The notes beneath the pieces were generated by a model. That model searched no databases and was not told the origin of the DNA. It saw nothing but the letters and a program-made list of their open reading frames with translations. From positions 1-64,000 of the forward strand of contig NZ_CP070368.1 in the NCBI RefSeq assembly GCF_016919705.1: 64,000 nt of DNA. The letters run 5' to 3'. The DNA comes from Paracoccus methylovorus. GTDB taxonomy: Bacteria; Pseudomonadota; Alphaproteobacteria; Rhodobacterales; Rhodobacteraceae. Numbering within the stretch: position 1 is the stretch's first letter; each line of letters begins with the position of its first letter. Of the stretch, positions 45,228 through 55,154 are shown piece by piece. Position numbers and translations under genes: made by a program.

Positions 45228-46202
45228 ATGAAAAAGGCTCTTATCGCCTCCACCGCACTGCTCCTGACCGCAGGTGTAGCTGCCGCCGACGTGACCATCT
45301 CGGGTTACGGCCGCACCGGTATCATCTACTACGATCAAGACGTCCCGGGCCTGAACAATGCTCAGGTCATCAGCCGTCTGCGGATGAACCTTGATGCCAG
45401 CACCTCGACCGATTCGGGCATCGACTTCGGTGCGCGCTTCCGTCTGCAGTGGGATCAGGGCAGCAGCACCCGCGGTGACAAAGCCAGCACCAACGCCGGC
45501 AAACTGTGGATCAGCTCGCAAGGCCTGACCGTTGAAGTTGGTAACGTCGACACCGCCTTCGACAGCAACGGCCTGATCTACGAAACCGAACTGGGCGCCT
45601 TTGACCGTTCGGTCGGCTTCAGCGACGTGTCGGGTGCATTCTTCGCCTATAAATCCGACGCCTACTCGGACGTGGATCGCGTCGGTGTCCGCGCTCTTTA
45701 CACCGTGGACAACCTGACCGTGCAAGGCTCGTTCGTCGATCCGGACCAATCCGGCCTGAACGAAACCGAGTTCACTGAAGAAGAATTCGGCGTGTCGATC
45801 GACTACAAATGGGATGACCGTCTGGAACTGTCGGCTGCTGCCGCGTTCAACGGCGCCGGCATCGACGGCAACGACATCTTCTTCCTTGGCGCCCGTTACG
45901 CTGTTCAGGAAAACGCTCGCGTTGGTCTGAACTACGTTGACGCCGGCGACGAAGAAGACGGCTTCGACGGTGCAACTGTCGCGATCTATGGCGACTACAC
46001 CCTGGCCGACGGCCGCACCAACCTGGAAGGCTATGTCGCCTATAACGACGCTGACCGGGACATCGCCACCTGGAAAGAAACCAACACCTCCTTCGGTATT
46101 GGCGTGAACTACGATCTGGGCGGTGCTCGTCTGGGTGCGTCGATCCAGCGCGACTATGCCAAGAACACGACCGCCGACATGGGCGTTCGCTTCAACTTCT
46201 GA
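45228..46202 (+). CDS. Rhodobacter-type outer membrane porin
   Basis: A 324-residue porin with a clear signal peptide (KKALIASTALLLTAGVAAA). Alternating beta-strand patterns run through to a C-terminal Phe (GVRFNF), the outer-membrane insertion signal. GYGRTGIIYYDQD at the mature start and acidic loops fit the 16-strand general porins of this family. Codon use is more biased than in neighbours (few rare codons), as expected for a very abundant protein. It has a long structured leader and a strong terminator. Confidence 0.93.
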   Translation: MKKALIASTALLLTAGVAAADVTISGYGRTGIIYYDQDVPGLNNAQVISRLRMNLDASTSTDSGIDFGARFRLQWDQGSSTRGDKASTNAGKLWISSQGLTVEVGNVDTAFDSNGLIYETELGAFDRSVGFSDVSGAFFAYKSDAYSDVDRVGVRALYTVDNLTVQGSFVDPDQSGLNETEFTEEEFGVSIDYKWDDRLELSAAAAFNGAGIDGNDIFFLGARYAVQENARVGLNYVDAGDEEDGFDGATVAIYGDYTLADGRTNLEGYVAYNDADRDIATWKETNTSFGIGVNYDLGGARLGASIQRDYAKNTTADMGVRFNF

Positions 46203-46224
46203 TCCTTCGGGATACAGAAACAGG

Positions 46225-46256
46225 AAGAGCGGGCCTTGCGCCCGCTCTTTTCTTTT
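46225..46256 (+). terminator. Strong rho-independent terminator after the porin gene
   Basis: A perfect 10-bp stem (AAGAGCGGGC / GCCCGCTCTT, loop CTTGC) is followed directly by TTCTTTT, 22 bases after the stop codon. Confidence 0.9.
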
Positions 46257-46271
46257 GGAAATCATGCCGCC

Positions 46272-46925
46272 ATGGGACTGGATGATATCAAGCGCCGTGT
46301 TGCCGCGGCCGAGACGGCTTCGGGACGCGCCGCGGGCGAGGTCACGCTGATCGCTGTCAGCAAGGTGCAACCTCTCGACCGGGTCGAAGCGGTGCTGAAT
46401 GCCGGCCACCGCGTCTTTGGCGAAAACTATGTGCAAGAGGCTGCGGGAAAATGGCCCGACTGGCGCACCCGTTTTCCCAAGGTTGAACTGCATATGATCG
46501 GCCCTCTGCAGACCAATAAGCTGAACCCGGCGCTAGAGCTTTTCGACGCCATCCATACACTCGACCGCCCCTCGCTGGCCGGGAAACTGGCCCGGCAGGT
46601 GCAGATGCGCGGCTGTTGCCCGCAGCTTTTCGTGCAGGTGAATACCGGTGCCGAGCCGCAAAAGGCCGGTATTTTGCCCGATGACGCCGATGCCTTTGTC
46701 GCCCAGTGCCGGGCGCAGGATCTGACGTTGTCGGGGCTGATGTGCATCCCGCCCGAGGATCAGGACCCGGTGCCGCATTTCCGTGCCCTGCGCGACATTG
46801 CCCTGCGCAACGGGCTGACAGGTCTGTCGATGGGCATGAGCGCCGATTTCGAAGCCGCCATAGCCGAGGGTGCCACGCATATCCGGGTGGGCAGCGCGAT
46901 CTTTGGTGCGCGCGATTACGGCTGA
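46272..46925 (+). CDS. YggS/PLPBP family pyridoxal-phosphate homeostasis protein
   Basis: The 217-residue protein has the alanine-racemase-like barrel. Lys31 in AVSKVQP binds PLP, FGENYVQEA and HMIGPLQTNK are family blocks, and LSMGMSADFEAAIAEGATHIRVGSAIFG is the phosphate-binding end. YggS controls PLP and amino-acid balance and has no own enzymatic reaction. It starts 15 bp after the porin terminator. Confidence 0.93.
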   Translation: MGLDDIKRRVAAAETASGRAAGEVTLIAVSKVQPLDRVEAVLNAGHRVFGENYVQEAAGKWPDWRTRFPKVELHMIGPLQTNKLNPALELFDAIHTLDRPSLAGKLARQVQMRGCCPQLFVQVNTGAEPQKAGILPDDADAFVAQCRAQDLTLSGLMCIPPEDQDPVPHFRALRDIALRNGLTGLSMGMSADFEAAIAEGATHIRVGSAIFGARDYG

Positions 46926-47055
46926 TCCGGGCGTGGGCCGGCCGTTGCCGCCCGCCTGCCGGATGTTAACCCACTATTAGCATTGTGGATGCGTGAGCGA
47001 CCGCAAGGCGTTAGGGTGCCCTCCATATATTTATGTGTTTTGTCTGGGTGGCGCC

Positions 47056-47979
47056 ATGTTTTTGCTGAGCAGTGTGGTCAGTGTCCTGTTCGCGGTTTTG
47101 GCAGTGGACGCAACCTCGCAAGCTCGCAGCGTCAATGAGGATACGGATACCGACGACTTCGACCATCCGCGAAACCCCGAAGCCGATGAACCCAACCTGC
47201 CAGCCGGGCTTGTTGTCGAGGGCAGTGAAGGGGCGGACTGGCTGGCCGGAGGCGAAGGCGATGATCTGCTGAATGGCTGTGGCGGAAACGACGATCTGCA
47301 CGGCGGGCTGGGCAATGACACGCTATTGGGCGGCGATGGCGCCGACTGGATTTATGGCGATGGGGATTTCGGCCAAGGCGGCGATGATTCCCTCCGTGGG
47401 GGTGCCGGCAACGACTATCTGGCAGGGCAGGGCGGCAACGACACCATCCACGGCGGTCCCGGTGACGATACCATCCTTGGTGGCGATGGCGACGATTCCC
47501 TGACTGGTGGCGTTGGCAACGACTGGATCTGGGGCGAATCCGGCAGCGACACGCTGGTCGCAGGGCAGGGCGCGGACAACCTGGACGGCGGAGAGGGGGA
47601 CGATCTGCTGATCGGCTCGAACCATCCTGACCGGGCTTGGCTATATGGCGATGCGGGTCGGGATACGTTGCAGCCCGGCCCCGGCGATTTCGCCGAGGGG
47701 GGAGGAGATGAGGATTTGTTTCTGTTCGACGTGTCGGGGGAAAATCTGGACGATCCCGGAGAAAACCTGCCGGTCATCGCCGATTTCGACCCGCATCAGG
47801 ACCGGATCGAGCTGCGCTGGCAGGATCTGGGTGCCGGCACGCCGCCTGTGGTCGTGCTGGAGCGTGAGGCAGATGGTTCGGCGATGCTCCGGCTGGATGG
47901 GCTGGCCGTCGCGCGGGTGCTGCTGGCCGACGGGTTGCGCATTGCCGATATCACCCTGACCCGGATCGCGCCCGGCTGA
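47056..47979 (+). CDS. RTX-type calcium-binding repeat protein with N-terminal anchor
   Basis: A 307-residue protein. One hydrophobic segment at the N-terminus ([19 protein letters not shown]) could be a signal or anchor. From about residue 55 to 205 there are many GGxGxDxLxG nonapeptides (for instance [21 protein letters not shown]), which bind Ca2+ in beta-rolls. The C-terminal part ([19 protein letters not shown]) is the usual end domain of such proteins. An upstream GTG at 46993 would extend it by 21 residues. No type I secretion genes are nearby. Confidence 0.82.
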   Translation: MFLLSSVVSVLFAVLAVDATSQARSVNEDTDTDDFDHPRNPEADEPNLPAGLVVEGSEGADWLAGGEGDDLLNGCGGNDDLHGGLGNDTLLGGDGADWIYGDGDFGQGGDDSLRGGAGNDYLAGQGGNDTIHGGPGDDTILGGDGDDSLTGGVGNDWIWGESGSDTLVAGQGADNLDGGEGDDLLIGSNHPDRAWLYGDAGRDTLQPGPGDFAEGGGDEDLFLFDVSGENLDDPGENLPVIADFDPHQDRIELRWQDLGAGTPPVVVLEREADGSAMLRLDGLAVARVLLADGLRIADITLTRIAPG

Positions 47980-48123
47980 GCGACCGAAAACCCTTTCCTT
48001 TGGGGCTGATTCCGCCTATACGCCCGCATCCGCCTGAACGATTCTGGCGGGTTTCTCCATGGGCCTGCGCTGGACGACATCCCGGCCTGTGCCATAACCC
48101 TTTGATCCCGAAAGGAGACCCCG

Positions 48124-48393
48124 ATGTCGATCACTGTTGAAGAAAAGAACCGCGTGATGGCTGAATTCGCAACCGCGAAGGGCGACACCGGCTCGCCCGA
48201 GGTTCAGGTCGCAATCCTGACCTCGCGCATCGTTACGCTGACCGAGCATTTCAAGACCCACAAGAAAGACAACCACTCGCGTCGGGGCCTGCTGAAGCTG
48301 GTCGCACAGCGCCGCAAGCTGCTGGACTATCTGAAGGGCAAGGACGAAGCCCGTTACACCGCGCTGATCGGCAAGCTGGGCCTGCGCCGCTGA
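48124..48393 (+). CDS. rpsO: 30S ribosomal protein S15
   Basis: The 89-residue S15 binds the 16S rRNA central domain. [22 protein letters not shown] and [23 protein letters not shown] are diagnostic. A strong ribosome site (aaaggaga) precedes the ATG. pnp follows 369 bp later on the same strand, the usual order, with a terminator-like hairpin between them. Confidence 0.97.
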   Translation: MSITVEEKNRVMAEFATAKGDTGSPEVQVAILTSRIVTLTEHFKTHKKDNHSRRGLLKLVAQRRKLLDYLKGKDEARYTALIGKLGLRR

Positions 48394-48452
48394 CAAAGGC
48401 GGCCTGCGCCGAACGCGCAGCCTTTAGCGCGACCTCGTGGTTGCCAGACGAC

Positions 48453-48485
48453 CGCCCGTGGCGAAAGCTGCGGGCGTTTCCGTTT
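48453..48485 (+). terminator. Terminator or attenuator between rpsO and pnp
   Basis: A 10-bp stem (CGCCCGTGGC / GCTGCGGGCG, two G-U pairs) is closed by a GAAA tetraloop and followed by TTTCCGTTT. It lies 59 bases after rpsO. Confidence 0.6.
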
Positions 48486-48762
48486 GCATCCCGGTGGGTC
48501 GCGCGGCGCATGACTGAATGCCATCACCCGACAGCATTACGGGTGGGCGCCGACCCGCGCACCCATCGTTCCGGTCCGCCATGGGTACGCCGGCTGCCGC
48601 CAAAACGCTTTCCATGGCCCTTGTTTTGCTGTATGGGGCGTCTCCATCTGTGACGTGACGCCAGGCCCCGGGGCACATGCGAAGGATAGGGGCGGCGGCA
48701 ATGGGGCCGCCATTTGACACGGGGCGCGACCGGAGGGCCGGAGCGTCGCCAGAGGAAACCAG
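48486..48762 (+). other. pnp upstream/leader region
   Basis: No gene is seen in these 277 bp. Several GC-rich self-complementary segments occur, such as GGGTCGCGCG with CGACCCGCGC (about 48496 and 48551). In E. coli the pnp leader is a target of RNase III and of PNPase itself; a similar autoregulatory leader is possible but not shown. Confidence 0.35.
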
Positions 48763-50910
48763 ATGTTTGATGAAGTGAAGAAATCCATCCAGTGGGGCCA
48801 GGAAACGCTCACGCTGGAAACGGGCAAGGTTGCCCGTCAGGCCGACGGCTCGGTTATCGCCACCTTGGGCGAAACCAGCGTCATGGCCAACGTCACTTTC
48901 GCCAAGGAACCCAAGCCCGGTCAGGACTTCTTTCCCCTGACGGTGCATTATCAAGAAAAATACTATGCCGCGGGCAAGATCCCCGGCGGCTTCTTCAAGC
49001 GCGAAGCGCGGCCCTCGGAAAAAGAGACGCTGACCGCCCGCCTGATCGACCGGCCGATCCGCCCGCTGTTCGTCCCCGGCTTCAAACACGAAGTTCTGGT
49101 GATGTGCACGGTGCTGAGCCACGATCTGGTCAACGACCCCGATATCGTCGCGATGATTGCCGCCTCGGCCGCGCTGACCATTTCGGGCGTGCCTTTCATG
49201 GGCCCGATCGCTGCCGCGCGCGTCGGCTTTGCCAATGGCGAATATGTGCTGAACCCGGAAGTTCAGGACATGGACCACCTGCGCCTGAACCCCGAGCAGC
49301 GGCTGGATCTTGTCGTTGCCGGCACCCGCGATGCGGTGATGATGGTCGAATCCGAGGCCTATGAACTGACCGAAGCCGAGATGCTGGGCGCGGTCAAATT
49401 CGGCCACGAGGCGATGCAGCCGGTGATCGACCTGATCATCTCGTTGGCGGAAGCCGCCGCCAAAGAGCCTTTCGACTTTGCAGCCCCGGATTACAGCGCG
49501 CTTTACGCCCGCGTGAAATCGCTGGGCGAGGCCGGGATGGCCGCCGCCTACGCCATCCGTGACAAGGGCGAGCGCCGCGACGCCATCGAAGCCGTCAAGG
49601 TCAAGGTTCTTGAAGGTCTGACCGAGGAAGAGCGGCTTGACCCGAACCTTGGCTCGGCGCTGAAAAAGCTGGAATCGGGCATCCTGCGCGGTGGCATCAT
49701 CGACGGCAGCCCGCGTATCGATGGCCGCGACAACACCACCGTTCGCCCGATCGACGTGGAAGTCAGCTTCCTGCCGCGCACCCACGGTTCGTCGCTGTTC
49801 ACGCGTGGCGAGACCCAGGCACTGGTCGTGACCACGCTGGGCACCGGCGATGACGAACAGATCATCGACGCGCTGCACGGGAATTCCCGCTCGAACTTCC
49901 TGCTGCACTATAACTTCCCGCCCTATTCGGTGGGCGAGGTTGGCCGCGTGGGCAGCCCCGGCCGTCGTGAGATCGGCCATGGCAAGCTGGCATGGCGCGC
50001 ACTGCAAGCCGTGCTGCCGGCGCCGACCGATTTCCCCTATACCATCCGGCTGGTCAGCGAGATCACCGAATCGAACGGCTCGTCCTCCATGGCTTCGGTC
50101 TGCGGCGGCTCGCTGGCGATGATGGATGCGGGCGTGCCGCTGAAGGCGCCGGTCGCCGGTGTCGCCATGGGCCTGATCCTTGAGGAAGACGGCCGCTGGG
50201 CCGTGCTGACCGACATCCTGGGCGATGAAGATCACCTGGGCGACATGGACTTCAAGGTCGCCGGGACCGAGAACGGCATCACCAGCCTGCAAATGGACAT
50301 CAAGGTTGCGGGCATCACGCCCGAGATCATGGAACAGGCGTTGGCACAGGCCAAGGACGGCCGGCTGCACATCCTGGGCGAAATGTCCAAGGCCCTGTCG
50401 CAAGGTCGCAACGAGTTCAGCGCCCATGCCCCGCGCATCGAGACGATGACCATTCCGACCGACAAGATCCGTGAAGTGATCGGCTCGGGTGGCAAGGTGA
50501 TCCGCGAGATCGTCGAGACCTCGGGCGCCAAAGTCGACATCAGCGACGACGGCACCATCAAGATTGCCTCTGCCAACGCCGATTCGATCAAGAAGGCCTA
50601 TGACATGATCTATTCGATCGTGGCCGAGCCCGAAGAGGGCAAGGTCTATATCGGCAAGGTCGTGAAACTGGTCGATTTCGGCGCTTTCGTGAACTTCTTC
50701 GGCAAGCGCGACGGTCTGGTCCACGTGTCCCAGATCGCCAACAAGCGCCTGAACCACCCCAACGAGGTGCTGAAGGAAGGCCAGGAGGTCAAGGTCAAGT
50801 TGCTGGGCTTTGACGACCGCGGCAAGGTGCGCCTTGGCATGAAGATGGTCGATCAGGAAACGGGCGAGGAAATCGCGCCCGAGAAGAAAGAAGAAACGGC
50901 CGAGGGCTGA
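48763..50910 (+). CDS. pnp: Polyribonucleotide nucleotidyltransferase
   Basis: This 715-residue PNPase degrades RNA from the 3' end by phosphorolysis. Two RNase-PH domains (first ending near 210; second containing [18 protein letters not shown] and [19 protein letters not shown] [17 protein letters not shown], the phosphate site) flank a helical segment. A KH domain ([15 protein letters not shown]) and an S1 domain ([17 protein letters not shown]) close it. gaggaaa precedes the ATG. Confidence 0.97.
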   Translation: MFDEVKKSIQWGQETLTLETGKVARQADGSVIATLGETSVMANVTFAKEPKPGQDFFPLTVHYQEKYYAAGKIPGGFFKREARPSEKETLTARLIDRPIRPLFVPGFKHEVLVMCTVLSHDLVNDPDIVAMIAASAALTISGVPFMGPIAAARVGFANGEYVLNPEVQDMDHLRLNPEQRLDLVVAGTRDAVMMVESEAYELTEAEMLGAVKFGHEAMQPVIDLIISLAEAAAKEPFDFAAPDYSALYARVKSLGEAGMAAAYAIRDKGERRDAIEAVKVKVLEGLTEEERLDPNLGSALKKLESGILRGGIIDGSPRIDGRDNTTVRPIDVEVSFLPRTHGSSLFTRGETQALVVTTLGTGDDEQIIDALHGNSRSNFLLHYNFPPYSVGEVGRVGSPGRREIGHGKLAWRALQAVLPAPTDFPYTIRLVSEITESNGSSSMASVCGGSLAMMDAGVPLKAPVAGVAMGLILEEDGRWAVLTDILGDEDHLGDMDFKVAGTENGITSLQMDIKVAGITPEIMEQALAQAKDGRLHILGEMSKALSQGRNEFSAHAPRIETMTIPTDKIREVIGSGGKVIREIVETSGAKVDISDDGTIKIASANADSIKKAYDMIYSIVAEPEEGKVYIGKVVKLVDFGAFVNFFGKRDGLVHVSQIANKRLNHPNEVLKEGQEVKVKLLGFDDRGKVRLGMKMVDQETGEEIAPEKKEETAEG

Positions 50911-50927
50911 TTTTTCTGTGAAAGGCT

Positions 50928-50957
50928 GGAAAGATCCGGAGTCATCCGGGTCTTTCC
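50928..50957 (+). terminator. Hairpin terminator after pnp
   Basis: A 12-bp stem (GGAAAGATCCGG / CCGGGTCTTTCC, one G-U pair, 6-base loop) lies 17 bases after pnp. The following bases are not T-rich, so it may work as a 3' stabiliser. Confidence 0.5.
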
Positions 50958-51006
50958 CCATTCCTGCCAGCGGCTGTTGTTTTCTCCGCGCCCGAAGGAC
51001 GATTGG

Positions 51007-51900
51007 ATGGACAGAGACATTGCCAGCCTTTGGATCGGTGGGACACTTGGCGATATTGAGATCGCCAGCATCCATTCCTTTTTGCGGCATGGGCACCGGC
51101 TGACGGTTTATAGCTACGAGCCTGTCTCCAACCTGCCCTCTGGCGTCGAGAATCGTGACGCTGCTGAGGTGCTACCCACCAGACGTATTGTTCGTCACCG
51201 CCGCAGCGGTAGCCCGGCGTTGCATTCGGATTTGTTTCGGTATGCTTTGGTGGATCGAACCGACAAGATCTGGGTCGATCTCGACATAATTGCCCTAAAG
51301 AAGTTCGATTTCGAGACGCCGTATGTCTTTGGTTTCGAAGATACCGCCGGATCGGTGAATTGTGCCGTGTTTCGCATGCCACGCGAATCTGCCGCTCTTC
51401 GAGAACTGCTGAAATTCAATGAAGATACCGTTGCCACGCCTCCGCTGTTGAAGGGCCTTCGCAAGTGGAAATACTGGCTGCGCGGTATGGGGCGCGGTCT
51501 TCCTATCGATGTCTGGCCCTGGGGCAGCATCGGGCCGCATGCGCTGACACACTTTTTGCGCCAGACAGGCGAGATTCGGTATGCCATGCCGGTCGATACG
51601 TTCTATGCCGTGCCTATCAGTGAAATGACACGGTTTATCACTCCGGGCGGGCTGACGCTCTCTGAGCTTCCCGCCAATGCCTACGGCCTGCATCTTTGGG
51701 GCGGACTGATGCGCGCGTATCTTGCCGAACATCATGGGGGGGCGTATGCCCGAGGGCTCATTCATGGCCGATCTGATCGAACAAGCCAGAAGAGACGGTT
51801 TAACACCCTGAAATGCCGCGAGTTCCTTGCTTCTTCGCTTTCCCTAACGGACCTTGGAAATGACCCTTCCCGTCTCTGCCTTCATCATCTGCCAGAATGA
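51007..51900 (+). CDS. DXD-motif glycosyltransferase (GT32-like)
   Basis: A 297-residue protein with the layout of DXD sugar-transfer enzymes: ASLWIGGTLGDIEIASIHSFLRHGH at the start, then SDLFRYALVDRTDKIWVDLDIIALKKF, where DLD is the metal/nucleotide-sugar site. It probably adds a sugar to a surface glycan. The gene and its neighbour have visibly lower GC than their surroundings, suggesting acquisition. It overlaps the GT2 gene by 41 bp. Confidence 0.78.
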   Translation: MDRDIASLWIGGTLGDIEIASIHSFLRHGHRLTVYSYEPVSNLPSGVENRDAAEVLPTRRIVRHRRSGSPALHSDLFRYALVDRTDKIWVDLDIIALKKFDFETPYVFGFEDTAGSVNCAVFRMPRESAALRELLKFNEDTVATPPLLKGLRKWKYWLRGMGRGLPIDVWPWGSIGPHALTHFLRQTGEIRYAMPVDTFYAVPISEMTRFITPGGLTLSELPANAYGLHLWGGLMRAYLAEHHGGAYARGLIHGRSDRTSQKRRFNTLKCREFLASSLSLTDLGNDPSRLCLHHLPE

Positions 51901-52669
51901 GGCGCATGTGATCGAGAACTGCATCCGCAGCGTCTCGTTCTGCGCCGAAATCGTGGTTGTGGATTCCGGTTCGACCGATGCCACGCTGGACATTCTGGAA
52001 CGGCTTCGGGCCGAAGGGTTGCCCTTGCGCATCCTGCACGAGGATTGGCGCGGCTTTGGTGCGCAAAAGCAATTCGCGTTGGAGCAATGCACACAAGAGT
52101 GGTGTTTCAGTATCGATAGTGATGAGCGGGTCAGTCCGGCCCTTGCGGAACTCTTCCCTGCGCTTCTGGCCGATCCCGCGGTGAATGGCTGGAAGATCAC
52201 CCGCTATGATTATCTGAATGGTTATGGGTATGTGCCGCCTTCGTCACATGAACGCTATCACAACCGGCTGTTTCGCCGCGGCAAGGGGCGGTTCAACACC
52301 ACCGACCTTGTGCATGAGGGGATACAGATCGACGGCGTTGTGAAAAAGGCTGCGTCGGGAGGCCTTTTGCATTTCAGCCCCATCGTGCTGCACGAACAGA
52401 TGCTCAAGGAAAACAAATACTCGACGCTGAAGGCAAAGATGAAACAACAGCGGGGCATAAAGCCGCGACCGTGGAAGATGCTGATCAGTCCGCCGCTGTT
52501 TTTTCTGCGCTGGTATGTAACCTACGGGCTGTGGCGCTGCGGCTGGCCGGGGTTCATTCATTGCGCCAAGGGGGCCATCTATTCTTTCCTGACCGAGGCA
52601 AAGCGCTATGAGTATGTGGCGATGGAACGCATCCCGCCCGTCGAACCAACTGATGTAAAAGGGTATTAG
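51860..52669 (+). CDS. Glycosyltransferase family 2 protein, WaaE/KdtX-like
   Basis: The 269-residue GT-A enzyme starts PVSAFIICQNEAHVIENCI, then EIVVVDSGSTDATLDIL and FSIDSDERVSPAL, which hold the donor and metal sites. EDWRGFGAQKQFAL is the typical WGGFGxQKNxA block of the WaaE/KdtX branch, which adds glucose to the LPS inner core. The C-terminal PPLFFLRWYVTYG segment may touch the membrane. The ATG at 51860 was chosen over a TTG two codons earlier. Confidence 0.85.
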   Translation: MTLPVSAFIICQNEAHVIENCIRSVSFCAEIVVVDSGSTDATLDILERLRAEGLPLRILHEDWRGFGAQKQFALEQCTQEWCFSIDSDERVSPALAELFPALLADPAVNGWKITRYDYLNGYGYVPPSSHERYHNRLFRRGKGRFNTTDLVHEGIQIDGVVKKAASGGLLHFSPIVLHEQMLKENKYSTLKAKMKQQRGIKPRPWKMLISPPLFFLRWYVTYGLWRCGWPGFIHCAKGAIYSFLTEAKRYEYVAMERIPPVEPTDVKGY

Positions 52670-52701
52670 GCGGGGCAGGGCGCCCCGCCGGCCAGTCGCG
52701 C

Positions 52702-53358
52702 TTACGCCGGGTCCTTGGCAAAGCGCAGATAGGGCAGCGTCTTGTTCAGCTGGCCGTATTTCGCCTCGGCTGCCGCGTCGTCCAGTGCCAGGGCCACGAT
52801 CACGTCCTGACCCGGCACCCAGTTCGCGGGCGTGGCCAACGGCACGCCGTCGGTCTTTTGCACCGCATCCAGCGCCCGCAGGATCTCGGCAAAGTTGCGG
52901 CCCACCGACATCGGATAGGTCATGGTCAGCCGCACCTTCTTGTCCGGGCCGATGATGAAGACCGTGCGAACCGTGGCGGAATGCTGCGGTGTGCGCCCCT
53001 CGGTCGGCAGATAGTAATCGGCCGGCAGCATGTCATAGGCCTTGGCGACCGTAAGGTCGGAATCGTCGATGATGGCGAAATTTGCCGGGACACCGGCGAC
53101 CTTTTCGATATCGGCCTTCCATTTGCCATGATCTTCGGCCGAATCGACCGAAACGCCCAGAACCTTGGTGCCGCGCTTCTCGAACTCGGGGATCAGTTGC
53201 GCCACCACGCCGAATTCCGTGGTGCAAACCGGCGTGAAATCGCGCGGATGCGAGAACAGGATCGCATAGCTGTCGCCGATCCAGTCGTGAAAGCTGATCG
53301 GGCCCTCGGTCGAATTCGCGGTGAAGTCGGGGGCAATGTCGTTGATGCGCAGGGACAT
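52702..53358 (-). CDS. 1-Cys peroxiredoxin (Prx6 type)
   Basis: A 218-residue peroxiredoxin that reduces hydrogen peroxide and alkyl hydroperoxides. HPRDFTPVCTTEF holds the peroxidatic Cys45 with the Thr and Pro of the active site. No resolving Cys is seen in the expected place, and the long C-terminal domain (about 170-218) fits the Prx6 subgroup. AAAGGAT precedes the ATG at 53358. It is divergent from the aldehyde dehydrogenase gene. Confidence 0.93.
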   Translation of the reverse strand: MSLRINDIAPDFTANSTEGPISFHDWIGDSYAILFSHPRDFTPVCTTEFGVVAQLIPEFEKRGTKVLGVSVDSAEDHGKWKADIEKVAGVPANFAIIDDSDLTVAKAYDMLPADYYLPTEGRTPQHSATVRTVFIIGPDKKVRLTMTYPMSVGRNFAEILRALDAVQKTDGVPLATPANWVPGQDVIVALALDDAAAEAKYGQLNKTLPYLRFAKDPA

Positions 53359-53521
53359 GTCGGATCCTTTCGGTTGGTCTCCTGCGCCAAGATAAGTATC
53401 TGCGGCGATTTGTCCAACTCGATCAGTTCGGTCGTGATAAAATATTGCCTGCGGCTGCGGCTTGCAGCCCGGTCCCGTGGGTGCCAGTGTGCCGGAAATC
53501 ACAGATCAATGGGAGGCTCTG

Positions 53522-54973
53522 ATGGCCGGACTTGCCGACAAGCGGAAATTCTACATCAATGGCGAATGGGTGGCGCCCAGCCAGCCGCGCGACCTGGAAG
53601 TGATCGACCCTTCGACCGAAGAGGCGGTGGCGGTCATCAGTCTGGGCGGTCAGGCCGATACCGATGCAGCCGTGGCTGCGGCCAAGGCGGCCTTCCCGGC
53701 ATGGTCGACCACACCCCCTGCCGAGCGGCTGGCCCATGTCGAGAAAATCCTGGAAATCTACAAGCGCCGTGCCCCCGACATGGCCGCCGCCATCAGTGCC
53801 GAGATGGGCGCGCCGCAGGATATGTCGCTGAACGACCAGACGGCCGCTGGCTCCTATCACATCGAAACCTTCATCGAGGCGTTCAAGAATTTCGAGTTCG
53901 TCCGCCCTCTGGGTCCGCATGCCCCGGGCAGCATGGTGGCATGGGAGCCGGTCGGCGTGGTCGGGCTGATCACCCCCTGGAACTGGCCGATGAACCAGGT
54001 CACGCTGAAGGTGATCCCCGCGCTTCTGGCCGGTGATACGGTGGTGCTGAAACCCAGCGAGATCGCGCCGCTGTCCTCGATCGTCTTTACCGAAATCGTG
54101 GACGAGGCCGGACTGCCTGCGGGCGTCTATAACATGGTGAACGGCGATGGCGCGGGCGTGGGCACGCAGCTTTCAACGCATCCCGACGTGGATATGATCA
54201 GCTTTACCGGCTCGACCCGCGCCGGGATCGCCATCACCAAGGCTGCCGCCGACACGCTGAAAAAGGTGGCGCTGGAACTGGGCGGCAAGGGCGCGAACCT
54301 GGTCTTTGCCGATGCCGATGACAAGGCGGTCACGCGCGGGGCGCGGCACTGCTTCAACAACAGCGGTCAGTCCTGCAATGCGCCGACGCGGATGCTGGTC
54401 GAGCGGTCCTTTTACGAAACCGCCGTCGAGCAGGCCAGGAAGGTGGCCGAGGAAACCGCCGTGGCGACGGCGCATCAGCCGGGGCGGCATATCGGTCCGG
54501 TGGTCAGCAAGCAGCAATGGGACAAGATCCAGGACCTGATCCAGAAGGGCATCGACGAGGGCGCCCGCCTTGTCGCCGGCGGTCCCGGCCTGCCCGAAGG
54601 CGTCAATCGCGGCTATTTCGTGCGTCCGACGGTCTTTGCCGACGTCACCAACGACATGACCATCGCCCGGCAGGAAATCTTTGGCCCGGTGCTTTCGATC
54701 ATGCCCTTCGACAGTGAGGAAGAGGCGGTCGCCATCGCCAACGACACGATCTATGGCCTGACGAATTACGTCCAGACCAGCGATGGCGCGCGCCGCAACC
54801 GGCTGGCGCGCAAGCTGTGCGCAGGCATGATCGAGACGAACGGCAAGAGCCGGGGCAGGGGCGCGGCCTTCGGCGGCGTCAAGGCATCCGGCCGTGCGCG
54901 CGAAGGCGGCGTCTGGGGGCTGGAGGAGTTCATGGACAGCAAGCAGATCAGCGGTTGGGACCCGGATGCCTGA
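53522..54973 (+). CDS. NAD(P)-dependent aldehyde dehydrogenase
   Basis: The 483-residue enzyme has the full ALDH fold. ITPWNWPMNQ is in the cofactor site, ALELGGKGANLVFADAD contains the general-base Glu, and NNSGQSCNAPTRM holds the catalytic Cys285. The substrate is unknown. Its position next to an SDR and an FAH hydrolase, facing a sugar operon, makes a sugar-derived aldehyde (such as lactaldehyde, glycolaldehyde or ketoglutarate semialdehyde) a reasonable guess. It ends at a terminator. Confidence 0.9.
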   Translation: MAGLADKRKFYINGEWVAPSQPRDLEVIDPSTEEAVAVISLGGQADTDAAVAAAKAAFPAWSTTPPAERLAHVEKILEIYKRRAPDMAAAISAEMGAPQDMSLNDQTAAGSYHIETFIEAFKNFEFVRPLGPHAPGSMVAWEPVGVVGLITPWNWPMNQVTLKVIPALLAGDTVVLKPSEIAPLSSIVFTEIVDEAGLPAGVYNMVNGDGAGVGTQLSTHPDVDMISFTGSTRAGIAITKAAADTLKKVALELGGKGANLVFADADDKAVTRGARHCFNNSGQSCNAPTRMLVERSFYETAVEQARKVAEETAVATAHQPGRHIGPVVSKQQWDKIQDLIQKGIDEGARLVAGGPGLPEGVNRGYFVRPTVFADVTNDMTIARQEIFGPVLSIMPFDSEEEAVAIANDTIYGLTNYVQTSDGARRNRLARKLCAGMIETNGKSRGRGAAFGGVKASGRAREGGVWGLEEFMDSKQISGWDPDA

Positions 54974-54980
54974 TCGGGTT

Positions 54981-55010
54981 GGGCCGTCTTTCGGGGCGGC
55001 CCTTTTCCTT
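54981..55010 (+). terminator. Terminator after the aldehyde dehydrogenase gene
   Basis: An 8-bp stem (GGGCCGTC / GGCGGCCC, one wobble) with a 6-base loop is followed by TTTTCCTT, 8 bases after the stop. Confidence 0.75.
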
Positions 55011-55154
55011 GCCGCTACGGCATTTCTGCAATCCATTGAGTTGTCGGGGTGCTGTAGCTCTTTGTTCTTGCGTATTTTCATGCGCAAAACCGGTATCCAC
55101 CGTTGCTGAAAATGCTATAGCATCCGCGCCATGAAGGGTGAGGGGAGCGCATAG

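Noticed and set aside
46993..47055. GTG start for a longer RTX protein
   Set aside because: No ribosome site; the ATG at 47056 directly starts the hydrophobic segment.
47230..47640. Repetitive DNA suggesting a CRISPR or tandem repeat
   Set aside because: The periodicity is that of GGxGxD codons in the RTX protein; spacing is 27 bases with diverged units, and there are no identical repeats with unique spacers.
48424..51096. 890-codon open frame antisense to pnp
   Set aside because: It overlaps a fully conserved PNPase gene and has the composition of a high-GC reverse-strand artefact.
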